Source of the DNA: Thermogemmatispora sp042408965
GTDB taxonomy: Bacteria; Chloroflexota; Ktedonobacteria; Ktedonobacterales; Ktedonobacteraceae
Assembly (NCBI GenBank): GCA_042408965.1
Contig: JBHOQN010000003.1
Coordinates: 5,824-69,823 of the forward strand
DNA length: 64,000 nucleotides
Direction: 5' to 3'
This document shows, one piece after another, positions 26,506 to 34,896 of the stretch. The first letter of the stretch is position 1. Each line of letters begins with the position of its first letter. Made by a program: the position numbers and the translations under genes. A model generated the notes under the pieces. The model saw nothing but the letters and a program-made list of their open reading frames with translations, was not told where the DNA came from and made no database searches.

Positions 26506-26817
26506 ATGCCAGAGATCAACGAGGCGGAAGTGATCGATGCCCTCCGGGAGTGTTATGACCCGGAGATTCCCGTCAACATCTACGATCTCGGTCTGATCTA
26601 CGCCTTAGATATCAACCAGGAGACGGGGCATGTACACGTGACGATGACGCTCACCTCGCTGGGCTGTCCCCTGGCGGGCGACGTCATCTCAGAGGTCGAG
26701 ATGCGCGTTGGCCAGGTCGAGCATGTGAAATCTTGCTCGGTGGAGATGACCTTTGATCCTCCCTGGTCCCCGGATCGGATGACCGAAGATGCAAAGTGGG
26801 AGCTTGGTATGATCTAG
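26506..26817 (+). CDS. MIP18/DUF59 family iron-sulfur assembly protein
   Basis: A 103-residue DUF59 domain protein, the family of SufT, PaaD and MIP18, which take part in iron-sulfur cluster assembly or in maturation of metallo-oxygenases. The features are EVIDALRECYDPEIPVNIYD (about 8-27), LGLIYALDI, VHVTMTLTSLGCPLA with the conserved cysteine (near residue 61) and VEMTFDPPWSPDRMTEDA close to the C-terminus. It is a single-domain cytoplasmic protein. The ATG is preceded by AAGGAG at ten bases. It has its own strong promoter. No suf genes are adjacent, so the partner pathway cannot be named. Confidence 0.9.
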   Translation: MPEINEAEVIDALRECYDPEIPVNIYDLGLIYALDINQETGHVHVTMTLTSLGCPLAGDVISEVEMRVGQVEHVKSCSVEMTFDPPWSPDRMTEDAKWELGMI

Positions 26818-27319
26818 GCCGCTCCTCCCTGCCTGGTGCCCTGCCATTGCTCTCCGGGCAACACGTGACGCTCCGACGCCTGGCCCCTCCGTCTGACGGC
26901 TCAGCTCGGCAGTGGCTGGCGTTCCGCTGGTGAGTTCCGCCGGTCACGTGTTATTTTTTTGCACATTTTACTCTTCCCTTCCCGAAACCAGTGTGTTATA
27001 CTGCAAACCATATATAAATATATTTGTATTTATGGCCGAAATGGAGGCCTGATTGAGTGCGAGATGAGTAGAAGGTGCCCGTAACCGTTCTATTGCTCAA
27101 AGCGGGTTCTGTAGCTTTGCCCTGAGGAGGGCCGTGGTCAGTGGAGGAGGCGTTGGACCAGCTCACCACGCACCGTTGCCATATTCGATCATGCTGAAGA
27201 AGAATACTGTAATCAGGATAAAGTACTCGACCGGTCGTGCAAGTGGCGAGCGGACAGGCCGGGCCGCCGCAGAGAAGTGGGGCCGGTCTGGGCTCTGGTG
27301 AGAGCAGGAGGTTTTTCGC
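26818..27319. other. Intergenic region upstream of the zinc-ribbon paralogue array
   Basis: A 500-base gap with no credible gene. It contains an unusually AT-rich patch at about 27007-27037 in a GC-rich setting, and a TATACT at about 26998-27003. It is the likely promoter region for the four-gene array, but I see no clean -35/-10 pair. Confidence 0.35.
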
Positions 27320-28411
27320 ATGGAGTGTCATGTCTGTCATTCGCTGGTGCCAGAAGGGAGCGGGCGGTGCCCCTTTTGTGGTGCTGTCCTGCCTTCGGCG
27401 TCAGACTACAGTGCACCCGCGGAGGCCATCCCGCGCGAGATTCCGGCGATCAGCCAGTTCGGCGCTGTGGGGGGGGAGGCTGCTGGCCCTGGAGCGCAGC
27501 GCTATTCTCCTCAGAGCGGCCCGGTGCTGCCGTCCCTGAAGCCACGGCGAAGGCGCGGGGCGATCTGGCCCGCTCTGTCGCCTTCGACGCTGGCTGGCTT
27601 GATCTTTGTGCTGCTGCTGCTCGTGAGCGGGTTGAGCCTGCTGGCCTATGGTGGCTTCATTCATCCGGCGCAACTGCGCGCCCAGGCCACCGCGACCGTG
27701 GGGGCAGTGTTCACTGCCGACGCCAGGGGGACAGCCCAGGCCCGAGCCTGGGCTACTGGTACCGCTCAGGCCAATGCGCGGGCCAGCGCCACGATGGCCG
27801 CTCAGGCTACCGCTATCGCTGTGGCTACCACCACTGCTCAGCAGAACTTCTATAACCAGGCCACCAGCGGCACTCCGGCTCTGGTTGATCCCCTGAGCCG
27901 GCCGAGCGCTGCCGGCTGGACGGTCGACAGTAATGGCACTGAGGGCTGCTCGTTCGCCGGAGGCATGTTGCACTCGATGGTCGTCACCGACCATTTCTTT
28001 ATCCCCTGTCTGGCGATCGCCACAAACTTTGTCAATCTCACGCTGCAGGTGCACATGCGTCTCTTGCAGGGCGATGGGGGCGGCCTGGTCTTCCGTTCTA
28101 ACGCCACCAGTGGAACTGGCTACCTCTTTTTCATCGATCGCGATGGAAACTATAGCCTCATGCTCTCCGATGGACGGCAGGCGAACGCCATTATCGGCGG
28201 TCCCACGACAGCCATTCATACAGCTCTCAATCAGGATAACTTGCTGACCGTGATCGCCCGTGGACAGACTATTACGCTCTACATCAACAAGCAGTTTGTG
28301 GGTAGTGCGCAAGATAGCAGCTTCAGCGCCGGGCAGATTGGCGTTTTCGCCATCGATCTTGGCCACAAGACCGATGCTGCCTTCAGCAACTTGCAGGCAT
28401 GGGTCCTCTGA
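27320..28411 (+). CDS. Zinc-ribbon, single-pass membrane protein with laminin-G-like outer domain (paralogue 1)
   Basis: A 363-residue protein. The N-terminus is a zinc ribbon, CHVCHSLVPEGSGRCPFC (residues 3-20, two CxxC pairs), followed by a disordered linker and a basic stretch. One membrane helix lies at about 91-113. Outside it is an Ala/Thr/Gln stalk (about 118-180, words such as AQATA and GTAQA). The C-terminal 180 residues are a beta-sandwich domain with LQVHMRLLQGDGGGLVFRSN, LLTVIARGQTITLYINKQFV and GQIGVFAIDLG, resembling laminin-G or DUF1080 folds. It probably binds a surface ligand; no catalytic residues are evident. GGAGG lies eight bases before the ATG. It is the first of four tandem paralogues. 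Confidence 0.78.
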   Translation: MECHVCHSLVPEGSGRCPFCGAVLPSASDYSAPAEAIPREIPAISQFGAVGGEAAGPGAQRYSPQSGPVLPSLKPRRRRGAIWPALSPSTLAGLIFVLLLLVSGLSLLAYGGFIHPAQLRAQATATVGAVFTADARGTAQARAWATGTAQANARASATMAAQATAIAVATTTAQQNFYNQATSGTPALVDPLSRPSAAGWTVDSNGTEGCSFAGGMLHSMVVTDHFFIPCLAIATNFVNLTLQVHMRLLQGDGGGLVFRSNATSGTGYLFFIDRDGNYSLMLSDGRQANAIIGGPTTAIHTALNQDNLLTVIARGQTITLYINKQFVGSAQDSSFSAGQIGVFAIDLGHKTDAAFSNLQAWVL

Positions 28412-28559
28412 TCAGGTCAGCGTGGCGTCTATCTCTCGTCTACTCGTATGATACAGGATGAGAGAAAACGCTTGCTCGACATATTGGCATCGTTGGAAAA
28501 GCGTGCTATGCTAATTGCGCTTCAGAAAGAGTCACGCCCAGTTTTGAGGAGGACCGCTC

Positions 28560-30110
28560 ATGCAATGCCAGATATGCCAGACGGTGCTGCCCGCTGGGGC
28601 CAGGATCTGCCCCAGGTGCGGCGCTCCGACGCCCTATAATGTTCTGGAGCCGGAGCGAGGGCAGCTCGCGTCGGCCGCGGGCGGAGTTGCAACCTCCAGT
28701 TCCTCGGAGATGCTGAGCAACGCCGCGCCCGATGATACCCTGGTGGCCGATGACAGCGAGCGCACACTGCGGGCGCCTTCGCGCTGGCAGGGATACACCC
28801 CCTCGTCCGCGGAGCCAGCAGGAGGGCCGGTGCAGGGATCGCCGGTGTTGGGAGGAGGAGCCACGCCGGCAGCGACGCCGGTGCCGCCAGCAGGAGGGCC
28901 GGTGCAGGGATCGCCGGCGTTGGGAGGAGCCACGCCGGCGTCGACGCCGGTGCCGCCAGCGGCTGCCCAGGCACCCTCCACCTCCTATGGTTGGCAATCG
29001 CCGCCCTTCGCTCCTACGCCGGGCAGCTCGCCCGCCTACCCCGGCTACAGTGGACAGCTTGGGCCTCAGTCAGCTACGCCGCCGACTCCCAGCAGCCCTG
29101 ACTGGGCCACGCCGTCCTATTACACCAATCCCTCGGAGGTCTCTCCCCCACGGAGACAGCCATCCTATGGCCCGCCTGCTTACTTTGGCGCCCCGGTCCC
29201 GCCAGTCAGCCAGCCATCCTATCCTGGCATTGCGGGGCAGCCATTCCCGCCGCAGCCGGGGCAGCCATTCCAACCAGGTCTCGCGCCGGCCGCACCCACT
29301 GCACCGCGCAGCCGCAGCAATCTCGTGCTCCTGATGGTACTGGCCATTGTAGTCATTCTGGTCGGTGGTGGCCTCTTTACCTACCTCGGTGTCATCAGAC
29401 CCAACCAGGAACATGCCGCCGCCACAGCGACCTCCCAGGCCTTCACCGCCGTCGCCCAGACACAGGCCACCGCCACCGCCAGGGCCCAGGCACAGGCCAC
29501 CGCTACGACGACTGCCCTGCTCAAAGACCCTCAGGGGCTCTACACCTTTGTCACCAGCCAGCCGCCCAGTATCAACGACTCACTCAGCAGCCAGGGCAAC
29601 GCCGGTTGGGATGACACCAAGAATTCCGATGGCAGCGGCTGCCAGTTTACCGGAGGTGCCCTGCACGTCTTCACCTCCAAATCACAGCCGGTCTGGGCCT
29701 GTCTTGCCAACGCCGGCATCTACAGCGACTTCGCCTTTCAGGTCGACATGAAGATCAGCAAGGGCTTCCTGGCTGGCATCGTCTTCCGCTATGATCAGGT
29801 GGGCCAGCGACTGTACGCCTTTAACATCAGTCCCGATGGGCGCTACTTCCTCACCTCGGCCAGCGGTAGCAGCACATCCACCCTTGCTCAGGGCACCAGC
29901 ACCAGCATCCAGCCTGGCCTGAGTCAGGTCAACACGCTCGCCGTCATCGCCCGTGGCAGCACCTTCTACCTCTACATCAACAAGCGGTTCGTCGCCACGG
30001 CCAACGACAGCTCCTCGTCTTCCGGTCACCTCGGCCTCCTGGCCATCAGCCAGCAAAACACGTCGGCCGATGTCGCCTTCAACAACGCCGAGATCTGGGA
30101 GCTGCATTGA
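28560..30110 (+). CDS. Zinc-ribbon, single-pass membrane protein with laminin-G-like outer domain (paralogue 2)
   Basis: A 516-residue protein, the longest of the array. The zinc ribbon is CQICQTVLPAGARICPRC (residues 3-20). It is followed by a 220-residue Pro/Gly/Ser-rich cytoplasmic region holding two copies of a 24-residue unit (starting near residue 86) and further PSYxGP-type motifs. The membrane helix is at about 255-280, the stalk at about 284-325, and the outer domain at about 335-516 with FQVDMKISKGFLAGIVFRYD, LAVIARGSTFYLYINKRFV and GHLGLLAISQ. GAGGAGGA precedes the ATG. The long disordered cytoplasmic part suggests partner binding or self-association. No enzyme motif is visible. 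Confidence 0.78.
   Translation: MQCQICQTVLPAGARICPRCGAPTPYNVLEPERGQLASAAGGVATSSSSEMLSNAAPDDTLVADDSERTLRAPSRWQGYTPSSAEPAGGPVQGSPVLGGGATPAATPVPPAGGPVQGSPALGGATPASTPVPPAAAQAPSTSYGWQSPPFAPTPGSSPAYPGYSGQLGPQSATPPTPSSPDWATPSYYTNPSEVSPPRRQPSYGPPAYFGAPVPPVSQPSYPGIAGQPFPPQPGQPFQPGLAPAAPTAPRSRSNLVLLMVLAIVVILVGGGLFTYLGVIRPNQEHAAATATSQAFTAVAQTQATATARAQAQATATTTALLKDPQGLYTFVTSQPPSINDSLSSQGNAGWDDTKNSDGSGCQFTGGALHVFTSKSQPVWACLANAGIYSDFAFQVDMKISKGFLAGIVFRYDQVGQRLYAFNISPDGRYFLTSASGSSTSTLAQGTSTSIQPGLSQVNTLAVIARGSTFYLYINKRFVATANDSSSSSGHLGLLAISQQNTSADVAFNNAEIWELH
28815..28960 (+). repeat. 72-bp tandem duplication inside paralogue 2
   Basis: Two copies begin at 28815 and 28887 with nearly identical DNA; the second has a three-base deletion. 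They encode the unit GGPVQGSPVLGGGATPAATP followed by VPPA. The near identity at DNA level points to a recent duplication and possible length variation between strains. Confidence 0.85.
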
Positions 30111-30352
30111 TCCCAGCGAGCGAGCAGAAGCGCTCTTCTGGCTCTCAGTCCCGAGAGGGAGCACTGGCGCGTCCAGCGCCTCTCCTCCCTCTTCAGACCG
30201 CCTGTCATACAGCATTCATCGTTCGGAAGGAGGGACAGGAAGACAGCCGCCAGACCAGGTTGCCTGCCGGCACACTCGCCACAGAACTGAGCGATCCTCG
30301 CAGAGCAGGAAGTCTCTGCCTGACGGGCTGTCCTCCAGCAAAGTCAGGACCT

Positions 30353-31234
30353 ATGCACTGTCCTCGTTGCGCAAAGAAGCTGCCAGAGAGCCTCGGGACC
30401 TGTCCCCACTGCGGCAACGGAGCGCCGACAGCAGGCGCACACCCACCGACAACAACGCGCTGGCCGTGCCGCTGGATCGGAGCAAGTCTGCTCCTCCTAC
30501 TCATCCTGGGGGGAAGTCTCTTCTATTACATACGCAGCCAGAGCCAGGAGCCGTCGGCCATGCCGGGAGTCATGAGCATCATCAGCCATCGGCAAGCGCG
30601 CCAACGGCCAGCAGACCGCTCCGCCGGGCAGACGCCACAGCTCCTCTACGCCCAGGCCACTCGGGGCCTGCCCACGCTCAACGATGCCCTGGACAGCCGC
30701 CTCCAGAGCTACTGGCGGCCATCCTCGGCTGTCGGCGGAGCCTGCACCTTCGTCGCCGGCGCCTTCCAGGTGAGCGCCACACGCCCGAACTACGCCTATT
30801 CCTGCTACGCCTGGCCCGCCTTCAGCAGCTTCGCCTTCCAGGTGCGCCTGACCATCGTCAGCGGCGATCAGGGCGGCATCGCCTTCCGCGCCGGCGCTCG
30901 GGGTCTCTACCTCTTCTCCATCAGCGTGCACCAGACCTATCGGCTAACCCTCTACCCGGCGGCCAGCAGCGGCAGCGGCCAGGTTCTGACCGGTGGCAAC
31001 ACCCCTGCCATCGCCAACGGAGCCAGTGGAGCCAACGGGCAGCCGCAGTCCAATCTGCTCACCGTGATTGCTCGCGGGAGCCAGATCTACCTTTATATTA
31101 ATCAGCGCTTCGTCTCCTCCGTCGTCGACACCACCCTGACCATCGGCACCATCGGCCTGTGCGCCATCGACGATGGCCACCCGACCAGCGTGCTCTACAG
31201 CCAGGCACGCGCCTGGACCCTACCATCCACCTGA
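30353..31234 (+). CDS. Zinc-ribbon, single-pass membrane protein with laminin-G-like outer domain (paralogue 3)
   Basis: A 293-residue protein. The frame is open upstream to 30107, but the protein sensibly starts at ATG 30353, because the zinc ribbon MHCPRCAKKLPESLGTCPHC begins exactly there, as in paralogues 1 and 2. The membrane helix IGASLLLLLILGGSLFYYI is at about residues 42-60. The stalk is short and lacks the Ala/Thr repeats. The outer domain (about 100-293) has FAFQVRLTIVSGDQGGIAFR, LLTVIARGSQIYLYINQRFV and GTIGLCAIDDG. The ribosome site (AGGA close to the ATG) is weak, so translation may depend on the preceding gene 242 bases upstream or on a separate transcript. Confidence 0.72.
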   Translation: MHCPRCAKKLPESLGTCPHCGNGAPTAGAHPPTTTRWPCRWIGASLLLLLILGGSLFYYIRSQSQEPSAMPGVMSIISHRQARQRPADRSAGQTPQLLYAQATRGLPTLNDALDSRLQSYWRPSSAVGGACTFVAGAFQVSATRPNYAYSCYAWPAFSSFAFQVRLTIVSGDQGGIAFRAGARGLYLFSISVHQTYRLTLYPAASSGSGQVLTGGNTPAIANGASGANGQPQSNLLTVIARGSQIYLYINQRFVSSVVDTTLTIGTIGLCAIDDGHPTSVLYSQARAWTLPST

Positions 31235-31348
31235 GCGCTGCCACCGAGCAGCGCCCGTGCAAAAGGGCTCTGACGATGGTATAGTGAGAGATGAGAGAGA
31301 CAAGAGAGACAGCAGCAGACAGTTCAGCGATGCAGGAGGCAGCCTTGT

Positions 31349-32452
31349 ATGCCAGGAGAGCGTGAACAACCCGGACCCACAGAACCAGAGCCGCAGTTGA
31401 GCCGCCGCCGGCGCCAGCAGCCGCGCGTCATAGCCGTCTCCATCAGCGAAGTTCGTGAGGAGCCGACTCACTCCGAGGACGTTTCAATGGCACGGGCACA
31501 GCCCGAAGAAGTGACCGAGGCCCTGGTACGCCCGGCCGCTCCCGACGAGCCAACGGCAATCATTCCCTACCGGCGGCGCGAAGTGCTCTCCATGCGCCGC
31601 TTCCTGCTCTATGCCGTGATCGCTGGCCTGCTCATCCTCACAAGCAGCGCCCTGCTCGTTCTTCTCACAACAGGCCAGGCCTACAGCCTGCTCCACGCCC
31701 AGGCCACCGCCAATGCCCGCGCCACCTTCGGTGCTCACACCACTGCCGCAGCCCAGGCCGCCGGCACTGCCCGCGCCCTGGCGACGCAGCAAGCCTCTAT
31801 TTACGCCACCGCCACCGCCCTCGGTCAGGCCACCGCCCAGAGCGACCAGCTCACCGCGACCGCCACCACCCTCAACGATCGCCTCAGCCAGATCACCCAG
31901 GGCAAGGCCGCCTTCAGCGATTCCCTCAGTGATGCCAGCGGCCAGGGCGCCTGGGACCAGGGCGATCCCACCGCCGGCACTGGCTGCCTCTTCAGCAATG
32001 GCAGCTATCAGGCCAGCTCCGGCCGCCCTGGCTTCCTGCAGCCCTGCATCGCCCGCGCGACCAGCTTCAGCAACTTCGTCTATCAGGTGCAGATGACCAT
32101 CACCCGCGGCTCCCAGGGCGGCCTGCTCTTCCGCGCCGACGCCACCAGCCAGAGCTATTATCTCTTTCGCATCGGCATCGACGGCTCCTTCGCCCTCGAT
32201 CTCTATCAGGGGAGCAGCGGCCGCACCCTGCTCAACGGCTACAGCAGCGCCATCACCACCGGCCTGACACAGACCAACATGCTCAGCGTGCTCGCCGATC
32301 AGAGCACGCTTGTGCTCTACGTCAACGAACAGGTCGTGGCCAGCCTGAGCGACACCAGCCTGAGTGCCGGGCAGATCGGCGTTGTGGCCATCGATTACGG
32401 TCTGCCAACGGTGGCCGAGTTCAGTGATGCCAGCGTCTGGACGCTCGCCTGA
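31349..32452 (+). CDS. Single-pass membrane protein with laminin-G-like outer domain, no zinc ribbon (paralogue 4)
   Basis: A 367-residue protein. It differs from its three neighbours in lacking the zinc ribbon: the first 80 residues are charged and Pro-rich, with QLSRRRRQQPR. The membrane helix is at about 86-112. The stalk at about 115-185 has the same AQATANARATF-type repeats as paralogue 1, which shows common descent. The outer domain (about 190-367) carries FVYQVQMTITRGSQGGLLFR, LVLYVNEQVVASL and GQIGVVAIDYG. GGAGG lies nine bases before the ATG. Loss of the ribbon suggests a different cytoplasmic connection or none. It is followed by the serS promoter. Confidence 0.75.
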   Translation: MPGEREQPGPTEPEPQLSRRRRQQPRVIAVSISEVREEPTHSEDVSMARAQPEEVTEALVRPAAPDEPTAIIPYRRREVLSMRRFLLYAVIAGLLILTSSALLVLLTTGQAYSLLHAQATANARATFGAHTTAAAQAAGTARALATQQASIYATATALGQATAQSDQLTATATTLNDRLSQITQGKAAFSDSLSDASGQGAWDQGDPTAGTGCLFSNGSYQASSGRPGFLQPCIARATSFSNFVYQVQMTITRGSQGGLLFRADATSQSYYLFRIGIDGSFALDLYQGSSGRTLLNGYSSAITTGLTQTNMLSVLADQSTLVLYVNEQVVASLSDTSLSAGQIGVVAIDYGLPTVAEFSDASVWTLA

Positions 32453-32486
32453 AGATTCCCATGCGCTGCTGACGGAGCAAGGCCGG

Positions 32487-32515
32487 TTGACAGCGAGTCC
32501 CCGATCTGCTATCCT
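32487..32515 (+). promoter_or_regulatory. Promoter of the serS T-box transcript
   Basis: TTGACA at 32487-32492, 17-base spacer, TATCCT at 32510-32515. Transcription would start near 32522, just before the T-box stem I. Confidence 0.75.
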
Positions 32516-32539
32516 GGCAATCAGCAACATACCAACACC

Positions 32540-32800
32540 AGATCACAGGCGAGGAACAGGCCAGTACCTCCTGCCCTGAGTTCAAGAGAGCTGCGGGATG
32601 GTGCAACGCAGTGCCAGGCACGAGGGAAATCCACCTGGGAGCCCACGCGATGAGCGTCAGCGGTCGCCCCCGTTAGCGGGCAGAACGAGAGGCCGCATCC
32701 CCTTCTCCAGGGGAGGCAGCCTGAAACGAGGTGGCACCACGACTCGCGCCAGTGGCGTTGTCGTCCTTCTGCAGTGGACGACGACGCTTTTTTTATGGCG
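32540..32800 (+). ncRNA. T-box riboswitch (serine)
   Basis: The leader of serS has T-box features. There is a stem I region with CAGTA (near 32560) and the distal GGTGCAACGC loop (near 32600). A serine codon TCC at 32630-32632 followed by A is the likely specifier. The T-box itself, AACGAGGTGGCACCACG, lies around 32724-32740; its TGGC at 32732-32735 can pair with the GCCA end of uncharged tRNA-Ser, whose discriminator base is G. A strong terminator follows at 32755-32794. Uncharged tRNA-Ser should stabilise the antiterminator and allow serS expression. Confidence 0.85.
32755..32794 (+). terminator. Regulated terminator of the serS T-box
   Basis: GCGTTGTCGTCC at 32755-32766 pairs with GGACGACGACGC at 32776-32787 (12 bp with one G-T pair, nine-base loop) and is followed by seven T residues. 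Confidence 0.88.
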
Positions 32801-32947
32801 CACTCGCTGCGCTGCGCTGCGCCTGCCGCACCTCGCCAGGTGAGCGACGAAGCGCGCGCCTCCATCCGGCCGGCGCAGCGGCCAGGAGCACTGCAGAGCA
32901 CTGCAGATGAGCGACTGGAACATCTCAAAGAGAGAAGGAGCAGAAGC

Positions 32948-34228
32948 ATGCTAGATCTCGCATTCATTCGCGCCCACCCGGAGCGCGTCAAAGAGGCTGT
33001 ACGCCTCAAGAACAGCGACATCGATATCGATCACCTGCTGGAGGTTGATCGTCAGGTGCTGACCCTGCAGCGCCAGGTTGAGGAGCTGCGCGCCGAGCAA
33101 AACCAGCTCTCGAAGCGCATCAGCCAGGCCGGCAAAGACAGAGCACTGCGCGAGAGCCTGATCACTCAGGGCAAGGAGCTGGCCGCTCGGCTCAAGGAGC
33201 TGGAGCCAGCGCTCGAGAGACTGGTCGAGGAGCGGCAACAGTTGCTCTACCTCGTGCCCCAGATTCCCGATCCCAGCACCCCCATCGGCAAAGACGAGCA
33301 TGACAACGTCCCCATCAAGTACTGGGGCGAGCAGCCGCACTTTGATTTTGAGCCACTCGATCATTACACCCTGATGCAGCGACTGGATCTGGTCGATCTC
33401 GAACGTGCCGCCAGAATCGCTGGCTCACGCAGCTACGTCCTCAAGGGAGACGCCGCGCGCCTCGAACTGGCATTGCTGCACTTCGCCCTCGATCGCATCG
33501 CCGCCAGAGGCTTCACGCCACTGATCGTGCCCGCGATGGCGCGCGAGTTCTGCTTTATTGGCAACGGCCAGTTCCCGCGAGGACGCGATCAGGTCTACCA
33601 TATCGAGGACGAAGACACCTTCCTGGTCGGCACCGCCGAGGTCTCGATCACCGGCATGTTTAAAGACGAGATTCTCAGCTACGAAGACCTGCCCCTGACC
33701 TTCGTGGGCTTCTGTCCCTGCTTCCGTAAAGAGGCCGGCACCTATGGCAAAGATACACGCGGCGTCTTCCGCGTGCACCAGTTCAACAAGGTCGAGCAGT
33801 ACGTGATCTGCGAAGCCGATCACGAAGAGTCCGTACGCTGGCACGAACAACTGCTGCGCAACGCCGAGGAGCTGGTACAGGCGCTGGAGATTTCCTATCG
33901 CGTGGTCAATGTCTGCACCGGCGACATGGGGGATGGCAAAGTTGGCATGTACGACCTGGAGTGCTGGGTGCCCAGCGAAGGCCGCTATCGCGAGACGCAC
34001 TCCTGCTCGTACTTCCACGAATGGCAGGCACGCCGCGTCAACATCCGCTACCGCGATCGCGATGGCCGGCTGAAGTTTGTCCATACGCTCAACAACACCG
34101 CTATCGCCTCGCCGCGCATCATCCTGCCGCTGCTGGAAAACCATCAACAGCCAGACGGCTCAGTGCGCATCCCCGAGGCTCTGCGCCCCTATATGGGAGG
34201 GCAGGACTGCATCCGGCCGCCCCGCTGA
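32948..34228 (+). CDS. serS: Serine--tRNA ligase
   Basis: A 426-residue class II aminoacyl-tRNA synthetase that charges tRNA-Ser with serine. The N-terminal 100 residues form the long antiparallel coiled coil that grips the tRNA variable arm (VDRQVLTLQRQVEELRAEQ onward). The catalytic domain has the serine-contact motif VGTAEVSITGM, motif 2 CFRKEAGTYGKDTRGVFRVH, and motif 3 near the C-terminus around LNNTAIASPRIILPLLEN. The start is the ATG at 32948, preceded by AAGGAG at seven bases; it gives the standard MLDLAFIRAHPERVKEAV. Expression is controlled by the T-box directly upstream. Its length is normal for the family. Confidence 0.96.
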   Translation: MLDLAFIRAHPERVKEAVRLKNSDIDIDHLLEVDRQVLTLQRQVEELRAEQNQLSKRISQAGKDRALRESLITQGKELAARLKELEPALERLVEERQQLLYLVPQIPDPSTPIGKDEHDNVPIKYWGEQPHFDFEPLDHYTLMQRLDLVDLERAARIAGSRSYVLKGDAARLELALLHFALDRIAARGFTPLIVPAMAREFCFIGNGQFPRGRDQVYHIEDEDTFLVGTAEVSITGMFKDEILSYEDLPLTFVGFCPCFRKEAGTYGKDTRGVFRVHQFNKVEQYVICEADHEESVRWHEQLLRNAEELVQALEISYRVVNVCTGDMGDGKVGMYDLECWVPSEGRYRETHSCSYFHEWQARRVNIRYRDRDGRLKFVHTLNNTAIASPRIILPLLENHQQPDGSVRIPEALRPYMGGQDCIRPPR

Positions 34229-34287
34229 GGGGAGAGCGGGGTCAGGAAGGCCAGGCCCAGACCAGAACAGGGCAGCACGGAGGAAGG

Positions 34288-34779
34288 CTACAACAGAATG
34301 ATCTCCCCGCGCAGGCTGCCGCTCACATCGTCGATGTAGAGCCGGCCAATGCTGCAGGCCGGCTGGCGACGTCGATCCGTGGCGCTGCCGGGGTTGAAGA
34401 GCAGCAGGCCAGCGTACTCCTCGTTGTGAGGAACGTGTGTGTGTCCGAAGACCACACAGCGCGCACGCGGAAACTCCTGGCGCGCCATCTCCAGCCGCGA
34501 GAAGGCGTCGCCCAGAATGTGCACGAGGCCGATGTGGCAGCCACCCACCACCAGCTCGCGCTTGATCGGCAGTTTCAGGCGCACCTCATCGGCCTCGACA
34601 TTGCCCTGCACAGCCACCACCGGCGCGATCGTCTCCAGCTCGTCGATCACCGCCAGCACCGAGAGGTCGCCGGCATGCAGGATCAGCTCAACATTGGCGA
34701 AATGCCGCCAGAGGATCTCTGGCAGGGCCTTGAACCGTGGAATATGTGTATCCGAGATGACCCCAAGAATGTGCTCCAT
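34288..34779 (-). CDS. YfcE/MJ0936-type metallophosphoesterase
   Basis: A 163-residue calcineurin-like phosphoesterase. Metal-binding motifs appear in order: GVISDTHIP (about residues 6-14), LILHAGDLS, VQGNVEADE and later VFGHTHVPHNEEY. This is the single-domain YfcE/MJ0936 architecture, which hydrolyses phosphodiesters or phosphomonoesters with two divalent metals; the natural substrate is unknown. The start at ATG 34779 has GGAGG seven bases upstream; the open frame extends 30 codons further without a ribosome site. It is convergent with serS and divergent from another metallophosphoesterase at 34897. Confidence 0.9.
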   Translation of the reverse strand: MEHILGVISDTHIPRFKALPEILWRHFANVELILHAGDLSVLAVIDELETIAPVVAVQGNVEADEVRLKLPIKRELVVGGCHIGLVHILGDAFSRLEMARQEFPRARCVVFGHTHVPHNEEYAGLLLFNPGSATDRRRQPACSIGRLYIDDVSGSLRGEIILL

Positions 34780-34896
34780 CGCGCTTACCTCCGCGCTTCG
34801 TGTATAGATAGAGAGAGAACGAAGCAGGGTCGCAGCAGCGCCGGGCGCTCCACTTCGTCCCTGCCTCACGAAGAACGCCGCTTAAGGATAGCATAG

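Noticed and set aside
31484..32530. Minus-strand open frame of 348 codons opposite paralogue 4
   Set aside because: Gly/Ala/Glu-rich antisense of the Ala/Thr stalk repeats; no ribosome site.
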